A DNA stretch of 64,000 nt from contig CM055111.1 of the NCBI GenBank assembly GCA_029204225.1, positions 10,053,000-10,116,999 on the forward strand, in the 5' to 3' direction. The position numbers and the translations under genes are program-made. This DNA comes from Diphasiastrum complanatum (taxonomy: Eukaryota; Streptophyta; Lycopodiopsida; Lycopodiales; Lycopodiaceae). This document shows, piece after piece, positions 35,512 to 49,386 of the stretch. The notes beneath the pieces are model-generated. The model had not been told where the DNA came from. It made no database searches and worked only from the letters and a program-made list of their open reading frames with translations. The stretch's first letter is position 1. Every line of letters begins with the position of its first letter.

Positions 35512-36840
35512 CTAAACATGATTTGCTACATATTGGTATATTTCAATGCTTCCTAACATTGTGAGCACAAATATGGCCATGTGCAATAAACGTGAACAAA
35601 TGTCATTTCCTTTTATAACTCGTTTAATTCTATTTTTGTAATTGATTGCCAAGTTGCTACAGAGCTTCGTGAGAACATGTCCGATCATGATGGTGCGATA
35701 ATTACCAGGAATCATGAGATCACCATTTTTATGATAGGGTGGATGATGTTGGTGCACCAGGATGAGGGGAAACCAAAGTCAACGGCAGAATTGAGGAGAG
35801 TGACTAGTGTGGGAGCAAGGAGGTCGGAAGCATGGGTTAGGAGTTCAGATTCAAGGTCTTCGATATCTCTTGCTTTACGGGACTTCATTCTCTTGATGGC
35901 CGTAAGTACCATGTCAGATTTGAAAAAGGTGAACTCAGAGGGGTGTGGGGAGATAGAGATGGGTGCGTCAGTGGTATGGTATATAGGTTGGTAGCGTATT
36001 CGGTCCATATGCGAAGGTCATCCAGGAGGGGTGGTGGAGCACGAGGGATAAACTCACGCCAAAAGGCGCCTAAAGAGGAACTGAAGAGAAGATCAACAAG
36101 ACACGTTCCTTCAGAGTCATCATAGATACGCTTTTTTCGGTGGAGTGTGCGATGGTAAGAGCGCTTGGCGGAGTGGAGGAGATGAGGATCGTGAGTACGG
36201 GCATGGGTGACAAGCTGATGAAGAGAGCGACATTCAGCATCATACCACGGGGGGTGTGGGGGTCGTATCGATGAGGAACGGGTGCCTCTGCTTTTATGGG
36301 GTTTAAATGGAAAAGCAAGGGAAGTAGCGGTATGAAGAGAAGTGCTAAGAAAGGCAACTTGAGTCTCAACTGTACTATCGTGAGGGAAGGAATGGAGCAA
36401 GGAGGTTAGGAACTCCTGGTAGACTGGTGTATAGAGAGAACTAAATGTATACCTGGGTGCCCGTGTAAGCAGGGGGTGTGAGGATGGTTGGGAAGGTGGG
36501 AGGCAGCCGATAGCGAAGGAGAGAAAGGAATGATCAGAGAGAGTGGTGGGAGATACATGAAAATAAGAGATGAGAGGTATGGAAGATGGTGATCCCATGA
36601 GATAATCCACAACACTATGTCCACCACTGTGAGGGTGACAAGTATAACTGCTGGATTTTGGCCAACAAGTTAGGCCATTGTAAATGGCTAACTCATGGGC
36701 CTCTCCAAACTGCAATAAATGCTCACCGTAAGGGGTGGTAGGTCCCAAGCTATCCTTTGAAATCCTAGTAACTCCCATGTCATTGCTGTCAGGGGCATGA
36801 ACGCGGAGCTAGTTGGTGATGTCATAAAACTTTGACTGCC
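35512..36840 (-). pseudogene. LINE ORF2 remnant: endonuclease to early RT
   Basis: Minus strand. 36778-36400 holds the C-terminal half of an APE-type endonuclease: YGEHLLQFGEAHELAIYNG, SYTCHPHSGGHSVVDYLMG and LSDHSFLSF, including the catalytic SDH. The linker to RT (36400-36010) carries WYDAECRSLH..HAR and KRSYHRTLHRKKR. RT onset at 36008-35700 reads FFKSDMVLTAIKRMKSRKA and SSWCTNIIHPI, then MIPGNYRTIMIGHVL across a frameshift. It is truncated at both ends. The same family appears at 45.1 kb, where SDMVLTAIKRLK and GNYHTIMVGHIIAKLYG recur. Confidence 0.88.
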
Positions 36841-36986
36841 GTGAAGACCGTGATTGAGCTTTTTGATTTCTTACCCTACCATTGTTGGATTTTGGTGCGC
36901 GTCGTTTTAATTTTAAAATGAATGGACTCATTTGTGTCTATTAGCAAAGAAAAACTTTGATAGGGTGAACCTCACACCTCAAATTC
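36841..36986. other. Junction between LINE and copia C
   Basis: Unassigned 150 bp. No LTR, so copia C lost its 3' part here. Confidence 0.4.
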
Positions 36987-37900
36987 TCAACGTGACTCCA
37001 AGCCTGGTCGGTGAGCCCTCAGATCACATCGCGTAAATTGTCTTTTAGTCCCACATTGATCACAAAGATCATTGAAGTTATTCGACTTGTACTCACCTCC
37101 ACTATCTGATCTTAGGACTTTGATCTTCCTACCTGTCCGATTTTCGACCAATGCTTTGAAGCTCTTGAAGTTATCAAATGCATCTGATTTCTTCTTCAAG
37201 AAGTAGATCCACGTCTTACGTGACATATCATCAATAAAGGTCATGAAATAGAAGGATTTACCTAAGGACATGGTCCTCATAGGCCCGCATAAGTTTGTGT
37301 GGATTAAATCCAGGATGTTCTTTGCTCTTGCAACACCCCCTTTATTGAACTTCTCTCGATGTTGCTTCCCATATACACAAGATTTGCACATTGATTTCAA
37401 GTGATCTTCTATGGTAGGCAATCCTGTTACCATCTCCAATTTTCTCATCGAACTGAGGCTTCCCAAGTTCAAGTGACAAAGCCTCTTATGCCACAACTCA
37501 GTTTGTGATGGAATGGACGATACAAGTCTGTGTTGTCCCTTAATTGTAGCATTCAATCTGTACAATTTTGTATTGGGCTCTTTTACTCCATCTGCAATAA
37601 CTTTGAACTTTTGGTTCACATCCTTCACAAAGCAACAATCATGGGCGAATTCAACTTTCAACTTTTGATCAGTAATGACTCCAACAGAAAGTAGATTTTT
37701 CTTCAAACCTGGTATATAAAGTACCTCCCTGATCATCCTGCTTTTGCCATCAGGTAGTTGGATTGAAACGGTGCATATCCCCTTGATCTTGCACACCTCA
37801 CCATTTGCTTGTGAAACAAATGTTCCATTATCCAACACCTTCAAACTACTGAATCAATTCTTGTTACCTGTCATGTGTCTTGTGGCTCTCGAGTCAATAT
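36987..37900 (-). pseudogene. Copia C protease end, pre-integrase and integrase N-terminal part
   Basis: Minus strand. A damaged protease site (WYIDSRATRHMTGN, where Gly of DSGA is Arg) near 37905-37860 leads into an open frame: LDNGTFVSQANGEVCKIKG, REVLYIPGLKKNLLSVG, then pre-integrase ELWHKRLCHLNLGSL and CKSCVYGKQHREKFN, and integrase D and D residues in LIHTNLCGPM, FYFMTFIDDMSRKTWIYFLK and LRSDSGGEYKSNNF. After that it breaks into unrelated sequence at about 37030, before the third catalytic residue (E). The rest of pol and the 3' LTR are absent. Confidence 0.9.
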
Positions 37901-38830
37901 ACCATGCTTGATCATCTTGATTAGATGACAATGCAGATATGAAGATGCTAGAGTCTTCAATCTCACCTCATCGACAAGGTTACCTGCTTGTTTTGGTTTT
38001 CCCTTGTCTTGTTCGGCCAGGAATTTGCGACATTCACTCTTCCAATGGCCCTTTTTACTACAATGGAAGCACTTGTCTTTCTTCTTAGTTTTACTGGAAG
38101 ATCTCTCGTCCTCCTGAGACTTGGCAAATTGCTGCTTAGATTTATTCTTGCACTTGCCCTTGCCTTGTTTTTGGCGTGTCGCAAGTGCCTGATTGTCAGT
38201 ATTTTGACGTCTAGCCTTCACCATTTCTCGCCGTTGTTCTTCCTGCATCAAGATTCCTGTGAGATCGTCAAAGGTTGACAATTTTTTTCTTGATGCTATT
38301 CCACTCACAAACATCTGATAAAGTTCTGCAATGCCGCACAATGCATTGTGCACGAGCTCCACATCACGTATGCGCTCACCAATAGAATGCAGTTCATCTC
38401 TCATTGTCTTGATTCTGGTCATGTACGTCTGAATGCACTCTCCTTGTTCCATGTGGGCACTATTCAACTTTGACTTCAAAAACATGATTCTTGACATATT
38501 TGACGTCTCGAACTGCTCCTTTAGCACATCTCATGCCTGTCTGGGTGTAACAACATCACAAATGTGGGTAATGATGTGATCCTTCACTAACAAGTTAATG
38601 AAGGTCAAAGCTTTCCTCATCTTTTTGTCGAACACTTTGATTATCTGCTTCATTTGGCGGCCTTCTCTCATCACCTGTGACGACTTCCCACACGTCTTTC
38701 TCCATCAGTATGTTTTTCATTTTGAATTTTCACACTACATAGTTAGAAATCTCGTCCAATTTGCTACTTTTACTCGAAATGGACTCTCTCATGTTTGTCA
38801 TCGCAAAACTGCTTGAAACTTCTGCCGTAG
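37901..38830 (-). pseudogene. Copia C Gag
   Basis: Starts near 38800 with MTNMRESISSKSSKLDE, then a stop in place of a Trp-like codon, the KDVWEVVTGDERRP block, a frameshift, and the UBN2 core EQFETSNMSRIMFLKSKLNS to ELYQMFVSGIASRKKLSTFD. The C-terminus has a Lys/Gln-rich stretch and one CCHC knuckle, CFHCSKKGHWKSEC (38055-38015). About 310 residues overall, near normal for copia Gag. It is the more complete sister of copia B Gag at 21977. Confidence 0.9.
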
Positions 38831-40108
38831 GCTAAAAATAGTATGTCGAGGCCAACAGTGATGTCAGAAGTTGAAAATAATGACCTGCACTTTTTCCCTT
38901 ACCAGGCCACTCGCCGCTTTTCTACCAATTTGAAAGCCAAATCGGCGTCGTCTTCCGAAATGCACTCAGTCATCAACTCCCAACAATGTGCCCAGTGGAA
39001 TGGTGAAATCACTTTTGGTGTACTTCGAACACTTTCTCCGCTGCAATCACTCTGTTTTGCTATATTGTACTTGCAGCTACAGTCCAGGTGCCCTTCGTTT
39101 GGAGGTTATAGTCTTTCCTTTGGGTCAAAACGGGCAAAGGACCCAAAAATAGGGACTTTTCTAGTTTTTGAACTGTTTCTTCACCTTGAAGAAACTTCAC
39201 TCTTCACTTGTGAAGGGACCCAACTCCAATTTCAGTATGAAAATTTTCAATGAAGTTGAAGGCTAAAATGCACTTCACTTCTTCAAGGCCCTCTTCAACA
39301 ACCCTTCAGACTCCATTCAATGGTTGAATATGATCCAACTGTGGATATCCCTTTTGGGTAGCACAATCTGAGCCGTCGATCTTGTAACTCCTCTATCCAA
39401 TGGATCTGAGCACTTCTGTGCACCAATGGAGATCTTGTAGACACTGTCCACTTCGAAACGCTATGTTGTCACCCTGGTTCACGCGTGAATAGCCCGCAAC
39501 CTCCCTGTCCGTGGCCGCGCCTCCCCACACTCAAATTTTCTTGATCTAACTCGCACGTGGATCGATTGGAGCATGATCTGAGGCCTGGAGAGGGTCGCCC
39601 TACTGATTCCAAGTCTGTAGAGTGTTCACTCAAGAAATTCCGTGGAGAAACGGTGATTTTAGCTCAACTTGACAAAGTGGCTTTTTTCACCTTTTTACCG
39701 CAAATCCGTAAGGTTAACTGTCTGGAGACAAATCTCTGACATAAACCTCAAAATCTCTCCGTGGCTGGTTGACAATGTGATTAGCTTCCTTCCTGTCCTT
39801 ACGGCATCCAAAACGGTGCACAAACAGTGAAGAAATCACCAGTTATGTATAAAAACCGTAACCCCAAACCCAGTTTCAATTTTCAGCTGGCTTCAAAATT
39901 GTTAATTTTTCACCAAATTTTTTCCTGTTTGATGCTATGCACAGGCTAATAATCCCTCTGCTGAGCTTAGCAAGCTTCTATAAACTAGAAACCGTGCACC
40001 AGTGCTTCTCTTTCCGTCTTCAACCCGCCGTAAACCCCGAACTCTCAGAAGACAGTTCTCTCGAAGCTCTCTTCAACGACGATGTTGTACTGTGTACACT
40101 CCTTGTAC
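38831..40108 (-). other. Copia C 5' leader
   Basis: Non-coding leader matching copia B's at 21181-21970 from the primer site to about 39240, plus a further 400 bp that B has lost. Confidence 0.75.
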
Positions 40109-40122
40109 GGCTCTGATACCAA
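40109..40122 (-). promoter_or_regulatory. Primer-binding site of copia C
   Basis: Minus strand reads TGGTATCAGAGCC, the exact plant copia initiator-Met-tRNA complement, three bases inside the LTR end. Confidence 0.9.
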
Positions 40123-40123
40123 C

Positions 40124-40393
40124 TTAGAATTTGCTTTGCACGGGAACACAGATCATGCTACACAGTAACACAGACAGAAAACACTCTCCACAACAAGCTC
40201 ACATAGCAACTGTATTTCTCAAAATGAAATTACACTGTACATGTAGTTGTTCACTTAGGCAACCCATGTATGACCCAGGTTGCCGTTGGTGGGACGCGTG
40301 TCCCGTCGACTTGCCTCGTGGCGAGGCCAACTGATCATTATCCACTGATAGGACCCACTGTACAGTAACACAATGATTCTACTTTAATTCTAA
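40124..40393 (-). repeat. 5' LTR of copia C
   Basis: About 270 bp with inverted ends TTAGAATT...AATTCTAA, homologous to the copia B LTRs. R4 sequence starts directly at 40394, so copia C was inserted into R4 copy 3. Confidence 0.88.
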
Positions 40394-41568
40394 CTACATG
40401 CTAATGGTATTGTGAATTAATTGGCAAATAGTCCTTTCTATGTAAGTGACCAATAAGTTTGTTTGTTTTTTTGTGCTCATGTTAGTTGGTGATAAAGATG
40501 ACAAATTGCATATAGTTATTTCATTCATTGATAAGTTGCTTTGCACCGTCAATGGGCACAAAATTTCTGAAAAAATTGTTGTAAGGATTAAAGATAATGG
40601 ACTTTTGGTTACTAGTCATCATTGCTTAACTAATCACACATTTCTAATAGGAGTTGTCATCAAACTTTGACATAAGTATCTTAAAAAGAGTTGTGGGTTT
40701 TCCTCTATATTATTTTGTCCACCAACAAAATTATGTGGTCAGTTTTCCCCTTGTTGTTGACAAAGAGCTACACAAAAGCACCCATGATTCACTAGTACTT
40801 TCTAGGTGTTTTGTTGTAGCAGTGACATCCAATAGAAATGTAGAAGCAGGTGACTATAATGCGACTTTCCCTAATACCTCAAGAGGCACCGCTTGCAACT
40901 CGTTGGCATTCACACCAGTGTCCTCTACCATGAAAATTATGGTGCGCTCACTCAAGCTGAATGCATAAAACTTTCCAACAAATTGGAACGTGCAGGTGAT
41001 AAAAAAATTTGAATGCAACGATTGCCTATGCACTGCTTTAATCAAATTAAATACAAGTCTTCCCTAGGAATGTTTGTATCTCTCATCAAGGTTGTCGACT
41101 TGCTGAATCAAAGTGACCTACTTGGACAAAATGCGTTAGGATTGGCAAATGCGCGCAACATTCTACATCGCAGTATCAATAGGGAACAACAAACCATATA
41201 GCTATGTGATCTACAATGATATCACTCTTCAGTTTTGATTTGTGAAAACAATTCATGAAATTTCACTTGATTTGTGAACGAATGGCTTCTCTATAAATAA
41301 TCGATTACTCATGTTTTTGTTGAATATATTGCAACAAAAACATTTTTTGCAACAATTTGTGTCTAAGACTTGTTACCATTACAAATTTTGAACTATGTAG
41401 TGTCTCACCATTAAGTGGATGCATTTAGCATCTAAAATGAATTTAGACTACAATTTATACAATTTCTGATTGCAATTTCCACAATGCCTGATTACAATCT
41501 CTAAAAATGTCTGACATATGTTAGGTAAACTAGAGCGTAATAGGATTGCATCCCTGTGCTCTGACACC
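40394..41568 (-). repeat. R4 retroelement leader, copy 3
   Basis: The best preserved R4 copy. It ends at a primer site (41558-41568, GCTCTGACACC, minus sense GGTGTCAGAGC). Plus-strand frames at 40446-40670 and 40654-40968 encode LLCTVNGHKISEKIVVRIKD, DNGLLVTSHHCLTNHTFL and SFPLVVDKELHKSTHDSLVL, matching fragments in copies 1 and 2. Its left end is cut by the copia C insertion. Confidence 0.75.
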
Positions 41569-41569
41569 G

Positions 41570-41993
41570 TGTAAAATTAGCTTGGATCAAGCTTATATGA
41601 TAGAGAAGATTAAAATTGATTGCTGCTGTGAGGCAAATTATAAGGTGTCACATACCCACAAACTCAACTGTTAAGAGTTGTGATACAAAGTTGCAGCCCT
41701 AATGACAAAGTGCCTCTTGGCTAATTATGTATATAAATATCTCACCTATTTTCAATCTAGAATATATAGGTATACATAGACTTTCCTACACTTCTCTTTG
41801 AATTATTTAGCTGAACTCAATCTACTTAGTTTAAAATACATCTTCTGATTAAGTGTGCCAAATAAAACTTCTACTTTGTTGAATGAAGCTGAGACTACAT
41901 GAAGTTTTACTCCAAGTGAAAGTATTATGTTGATTCTTTAGAGGTCTCTAGTTGCATGCAAAGACAATGGTTGAAGGTGAGCTGATGTCAACA
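41570..41993 (-). repeat. R4 LTR, copy 3
   Basis: About 424 bp. On the minus strand it starts TGTTGACATCAG and ends ..CTAATTTTACA, one base before the primer site. TG..CA ends plus an adjacent primer site are the standard LTR layout. The matching second LTR is not in the window. Confidence 0.75.
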
Positions 41994-44300
41994 AACAAAA
42001 TTATATGATTTGGCATGCCAAGTATTGAACCAAACAAAATATTTCCATGATAAACATGAAATTTTTTATGAAAAATCCTCAAAAGATTCAAAAATTCTCT
42101 GTTAATTAAAGCACGCGATCGAAATCATTTCAAATCAAGATCATAATGGAAGTGCAAAGGAAAAAGGCCAAATTGGTATCCAAGGCCATAAGATAATAAT
42201 TCACTTGACAAGCATTGATCAAATGCAATGTGCATGCATGTACACAAAAGATGAATAATTGGATATTTTAGAATCAGTGGCTACAACGGCTTTTGTGTAC
42301 ATTCACCTTGGGAACTTGCGAACGAGCCCAAATATTCTCTAGTGCAATTTTTCAAAGACTCCATTGCCTAATGATGGCACTCTTTGTGACCAACCAGATT
42401 TCCTATATCAATTTACATTCATTTCCAAGTGCCAATGGCATTCCCACAACACGACTAAGCTCAACCCATTAAGAACTAACCACCCACTAAGAGCAAAATA
42501 AACAATCTAAAGCCAGATTTAGTCATGAGTCAACAAGACATTCCTACCAACATGCAACCATAGAAATGAAACCTGATACTTGCATGATAGAAACATTGCC
42601 ACCACCAAGCTGCATTGCACAAACTTAAGGTATTTTATGGAGGAAAATAAAGATGACAATTTACTAAAAAAGAAAGACTATAAAGGCAATGGAACTTTTT
42701 GTTCTTGGACCCATTATCTCAAACTACCAATAAAGGATGCCCATGTTAATTCTTCAATATCATTGATGTCTATTCATGTACAACTCATACTAATATCCTC
42801 CAATTTTATGACAACGATGGTGAGTCATACATGTATTTATGTAAAAACTCATACACTCTTTTCTCCACTCATCTCACAATAATCGTGAGTTTTTGTGGCA
42901 ATTGAGATGTATTGGAAATTAACCTTAGCCAAACAGTTGGAGAGAAGTGCACACTTTTTTGTGGGTGCTACAAGTTGGATCAAACAACATTTCCCAAATC
43001 TGAAATCTACAACCTTTTCCATGCTACATGTTAATGCAAGCTAGAATAGTGGTGAGCAACTATCTGACTAGCATTTGAAGATAGAGGAAAAGCTCACTTT
43101 TCATCTTGTTTCCATAGCAATAGTGAAACATTAGAAGAAAAAAGTGACCGAAGTATAACTCCATTTCCCATGGGAATCAGCAAAAAAACTTGTCTTGTCA
43201 TAGGTGAGGAGACATAAATTGAATTTGATTACAAGAACATCAAAGCAGCTTCCAAAAATGAAGTTTGGATATATCTAGTTTTTTTTTAAGGGAAAGCATT
43301 GTTAGAAGAAAGAATTTTGCAATTCATCATTAACAAGCATTTGTAGTTTTGCATGAAACATCTCTCTTCCCCATGAGCATGTTGGTCCTTCCTAGCAACC
43401 AAAACTCCCATGGTAGAGGTTTTCCTCTAGGAATGTCATTTCTTTCATGCATAGCTCACTTTAGCACATTTATGGGAGTTGCTTTATCTATCAACTGTTT
43501 CTCTTAACCATGAGTAAGATCTTTTTCCTTTACAAAGGACATATTCTCCACCCAAAAGCACTCTCGAATACCTAGAAGAATGGCCCCCAACTCAACCCCT
43601 ATCCTCTACATAACCTCATACCAGATTCTTTAGCCACATTTTTTATGGTTTTGAAATCCATGTCCCAAAAACCTTCTCAAATTGTTTGTCCAAATGTTGT
43701 CCAATCAGCTACTACATACAATTGTTGCATACAATTTTAAAATGCATTTGAATATTTGTTTTCATCTAACATATCAATAGTGAAGGTGCCAAGAGTTATG
43801 ATAGGGAGATGCACTACGTCATTTTATAGAATTTCATTACATATTCAAATAAAAGATATTATATTTAAATTTTGATTTCTATATAATGTTATAATGGATA
43901 CACAGAAGAACACATTATAACATGTACACATAATAACATGTTATAACTCATACAAGTCATGGTATTGAATATGTTGCATATATGTGTATTGTCTATATTG
44001 TGTATGGTGATGTTTTTGAGCTTTAGATATCTTTCATATATTATAATAGTTTATGCAAACTCATAATTATCCAGCATACGAAATTCAGTGTACAAATCTA
44101 TGTCTATGTTTTTTGTTTTGTACAAACAAAGTATCTACGATGACTAGATCAACACAAATATTGACTGCATAATTATTTAATGATCGAGTATTCATGACCG
44201 GATAATACAATGTGTGTTGTAATAGTTTTGCATGCATTTAGCAGAGGTGCAAAGTCAATTAGTTTCAATTTACACATTTGGATCAAGTGTTAAACTATAT
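41994..44300. other. No gene recognised
   Basis: AT-rich. 'acacataataacatgttataactcatac' near 43925 is a local palindrome-rich patch. No coding signal. Confidence 0.3.
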
Positions 44301-44310
44301 TCCCAAATCC

Positions 44311-44760
44311 CTAACTTCTAGAACCTATACCACTGGTGGAGCCATGGTCAAGACACCTAATTTGTCCATCTCGATAAACCACATATCGTCCAGAGTCCTT
44401 AGCTTCCTGGACGGTTTTGCAGCATTCTACTTGAATATACGCTAGATCCTCATCCATTAATTTTTTTTTTATCTCACACAGTTTAGCCCATCGTTGTAAT
44501 GCCAAATTTTGCTCTACTCTTTTGTAATCCTCCATGTAGTTTCTAAAGCCTTTACTATGGTGACAAAGAGTTGTCATAGTAAATAGAGTATCTCCCATGA
44601 ATCTCATAGTAAATAGGACATCTGAAAATAAAGCGCTTCTCCAACTCAACCTCCCCCAAAGAACACATCTGATATATCCTATCGACACATGAGATGCCAT
44701 GGAAGCATCTTGTCTCAATAGCAAGTTGCTGCGAAGAAACACAAATCTATAGCGTGGTAG
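44311..44760 (-). pseudogene. Chimeric LINE fragment: ORF2 zinc region joined to ORF1 C-terminus
   Basis: The 143-codon open frame is a hybrid of reading frames. Read in the right frame, bases about 44745-44590 give SSQQLAIETRCF, QMCSLGEVELEKRFIFRCP, matching the ORF2 C-terminal region at 330-560. Bases about 44480-44315 give QRWAKLCEIKKKLMDED, LAYIQVE and SGRYVVYRDGQIRCLDHG, which match the ORF1 C-terminus of the LINE at 47.6-47.75 kb (ESGRRVIYRDGRVRFLDR). ORF1 normally precedes ORF2, so ORF2 end followed by ORF1 end means a rearranged copy or a template switch. The join lies at about 44590-44490. Confidence 0.7.
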
Positions 44761-45059
44761 TCCAAAGTCCTATGTTATGTCCTTGATAAGGAGACCATCA
44801 CATTAGGTAAGTTGTCACGGGCCTTTGTGGGTATGTAACATTCCCTCTCCCCCATGTTTGTGCATTGAGAGTCGAGACTGGTAGTCTCGTTACCTCTAGT
44901 AGCATTGAGAAATTTGAGCTATGAGCAAAGGCTTATCTTGTTGAACAAACCTGAATGATGATAGTAGATACATGGTACTTGTAACTAGTGCTACATAGTC
45001 GATTCCCTTTGCAATTCCTCCACTAGTGCCTTCTGCAGGGAATTCCTTCCCCGTACCCC
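44761..45059. other. Unassigned spacer between LINE fragments
   Basis: No feature identified. Confidence 0.3.
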
Positions 45060-47745
<2,686 letters not shown>

Positions 47746-47809
47746 CTAGCAACTCCCAATGCTAGGGATTTGGGATCCCCGGGTTCGGGAGTGCCCTGAG
47801 GCCCCATCC

Positions 47810-48297
47810 ACACCATCTCCGGATTGGAGTATGGAACTGTGATGGTTTACACTCATCTTCCATTGCTAGCGACTTGATCGATTTCATCACTGATAGAGAT
47901 TTACTGCTCTTTATGGAGACTCATGAGAGTCAAGAGAGAGGAATACCTATTTTTTCAAGATACAGATGGGATTCCGATACGGACTCGAGACTAGATCAGC
48001 TAGCGGTCATGGATCCGGAGATGTTGCATGCTTATACAGAGAGTCTCTTCATCCGAGCATCGAGTTCATCAGACACGACGAGCATGCACAATATATATGG
48101 ATTCGTATTGCTGGGTAGGATATTGGTTTGGACAGGGACCTCTTTGTGGCGGCATGTTATTTTCCTCCAGAGTCTTCGTCCTTTGCTGAGGGCACAGGTT
48201 CACCCTGCCTTGATTTATCTCCTGATATTATCAGATTCGAAGAGCGGGGGCATATTCTCCTCACTGGGGATTTTAATGCCTGAACTCCCACCAAACT
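47810..48297 (+). pseudogene. LINE ORF2 start: APE-like endonuclease N-terminus
   Basis: About 65 bp after ORF1: LRIGVWNCDGLHSSSIASDL (the N of the APE WN motif), DLLLFMETHESQERG (catalytic E in ME-T), then across frameshifts DRDLFVAACYFPPESS and GHILLTGDFNA (catalytic D-x-N). The sequence is cut off just after GDFNA at about 48297. It directly continues the ORF1 remnant, so 46356-48297 is one 3'-truncated LINE lying head-to-tail after the copy at 45060. Confidence 0.82.
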
Positions 48298-48457
48298 AAG
48301 ACTTTTCCATCCATAAACATAGTGGCGGTGGAGAGTTTTTCACTTTCAAAAAATATATTCATGGCAAAATATATATTCCAAACATTAAGCTATAAATTCA
48401 CTACTTGTAGACTCATCTATTTCTTTTTCCCTTTATATACTTTAATGGAAGGAGGTA
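48298..48457. other. Spacer before element D
   Basis: AT-rich insertion site. Ends ..GGTA followed by the target duplication CTACT. Confidence 0.5.
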
Positions 48458-48462
48458 CTACT

Positions 48463-49106
48463 TGTGAGAGACTTCAACTAGTTTAGTCTAGTTTAGTCAT
48501 ATTTTGGTAAATTGTCAATAAGAGGCCAAAACTTATTTTAGACTTAGAGATGAACTTTTTGAAGTTATATTAGTTTAAAATACATTCAATAAATACTTTT
48601 TGAAAGTGTGGGAAAGTTGGTAGTCGAGTTTGAGAGAGATTCAAATTTGAACTTTGGATACATTGAATCTAGACCCAAAAATAGTAGGGTTTACATTTTG
48701 GAGGGAAAGCCAAGTGGCCAAATAGGGTTTGGACACTTTATAAAAGGATGTAACTTGTGGAGAGACACATCTTCTCTCTTCCCTCTCTCATTTCATCATT
48801 ATACATGGTTCTCTTTGGGTTCTACTACTCATTGGTGCACTCTCTTGATGTTATCTTGCAATCTTATGTGTAGAATGGTCATTTATTGCTATTTTTGGTT
48901 CCACACGTGTGAGGTACTGTAATTGTACAGACAACAAACATATTTTATGTTTTGGTTCATGTTTGATCGGTATCTCTTAGAGTTTGCATCTCATTTTGTA
49001 TGTAGATGCTGATTTTTCTACATCGACAGGATTGTTGGTTTGCTCCTTATTGTAACCAAAGATCAGGGACATGGATTGGATCTTGAATGATCTAAAATCC
49101 TTCACA
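48463..49106 (+). repeat. 5' LTR of element D
   Basis: 644 bp, TGTGAGAGAC...CTTCACA. It carries TATAAAA at 48739-48745, followed by a CT-rich leader ('cttctctcttccctctctc'), so the promoter looks intact. The 3' LTR has the TATA box mutated. Confidence 0.93.
48739..48745 (+). promoter_or_regulatory. TATA box in element D 5' LTR
   Basis: CTTTATAAAAGGATG. The 3' LTR reads CTCTGTAAAAGG at the same place, so only the 5' copy keeps the consensus. Confidence 0.65.
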
Positions 49107-49120
49107 TGGTATCATAGCTC
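49107..49120 (+). promoter_or_regulatory. Primer-binding site of element D
   Basis: TGGTATCATAGCTC abuts the LTR end. It resembles the TGGTATCAGAGC initiator-Met-tRNA complement with one mismatch. Confidence 0.8.
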
Positions 49121-49386
49121 TTGTGTTTCAGGTTATGAAAGGATCAGCCATCTTTATCAAGGATTTGGAGGAGCTACCAATGCTAGAGCAGTCATTAGAT
49201 TGAGGATAGATCATAGGTTGATCAAGATCTCACTATTCTATGTGTTGATTTTCTAGTTAGAAGTGCTAGAAGAGATTTGAGAGGTTCCATATCTTTGTGA
49301 TTTCTTCTTGAGTTCATTTGTTGACATTCAAGAGAGTGCTTTGTGCATTGGAACATGTTGAAAGAAGAAGATTAGGTCATTGCAAC

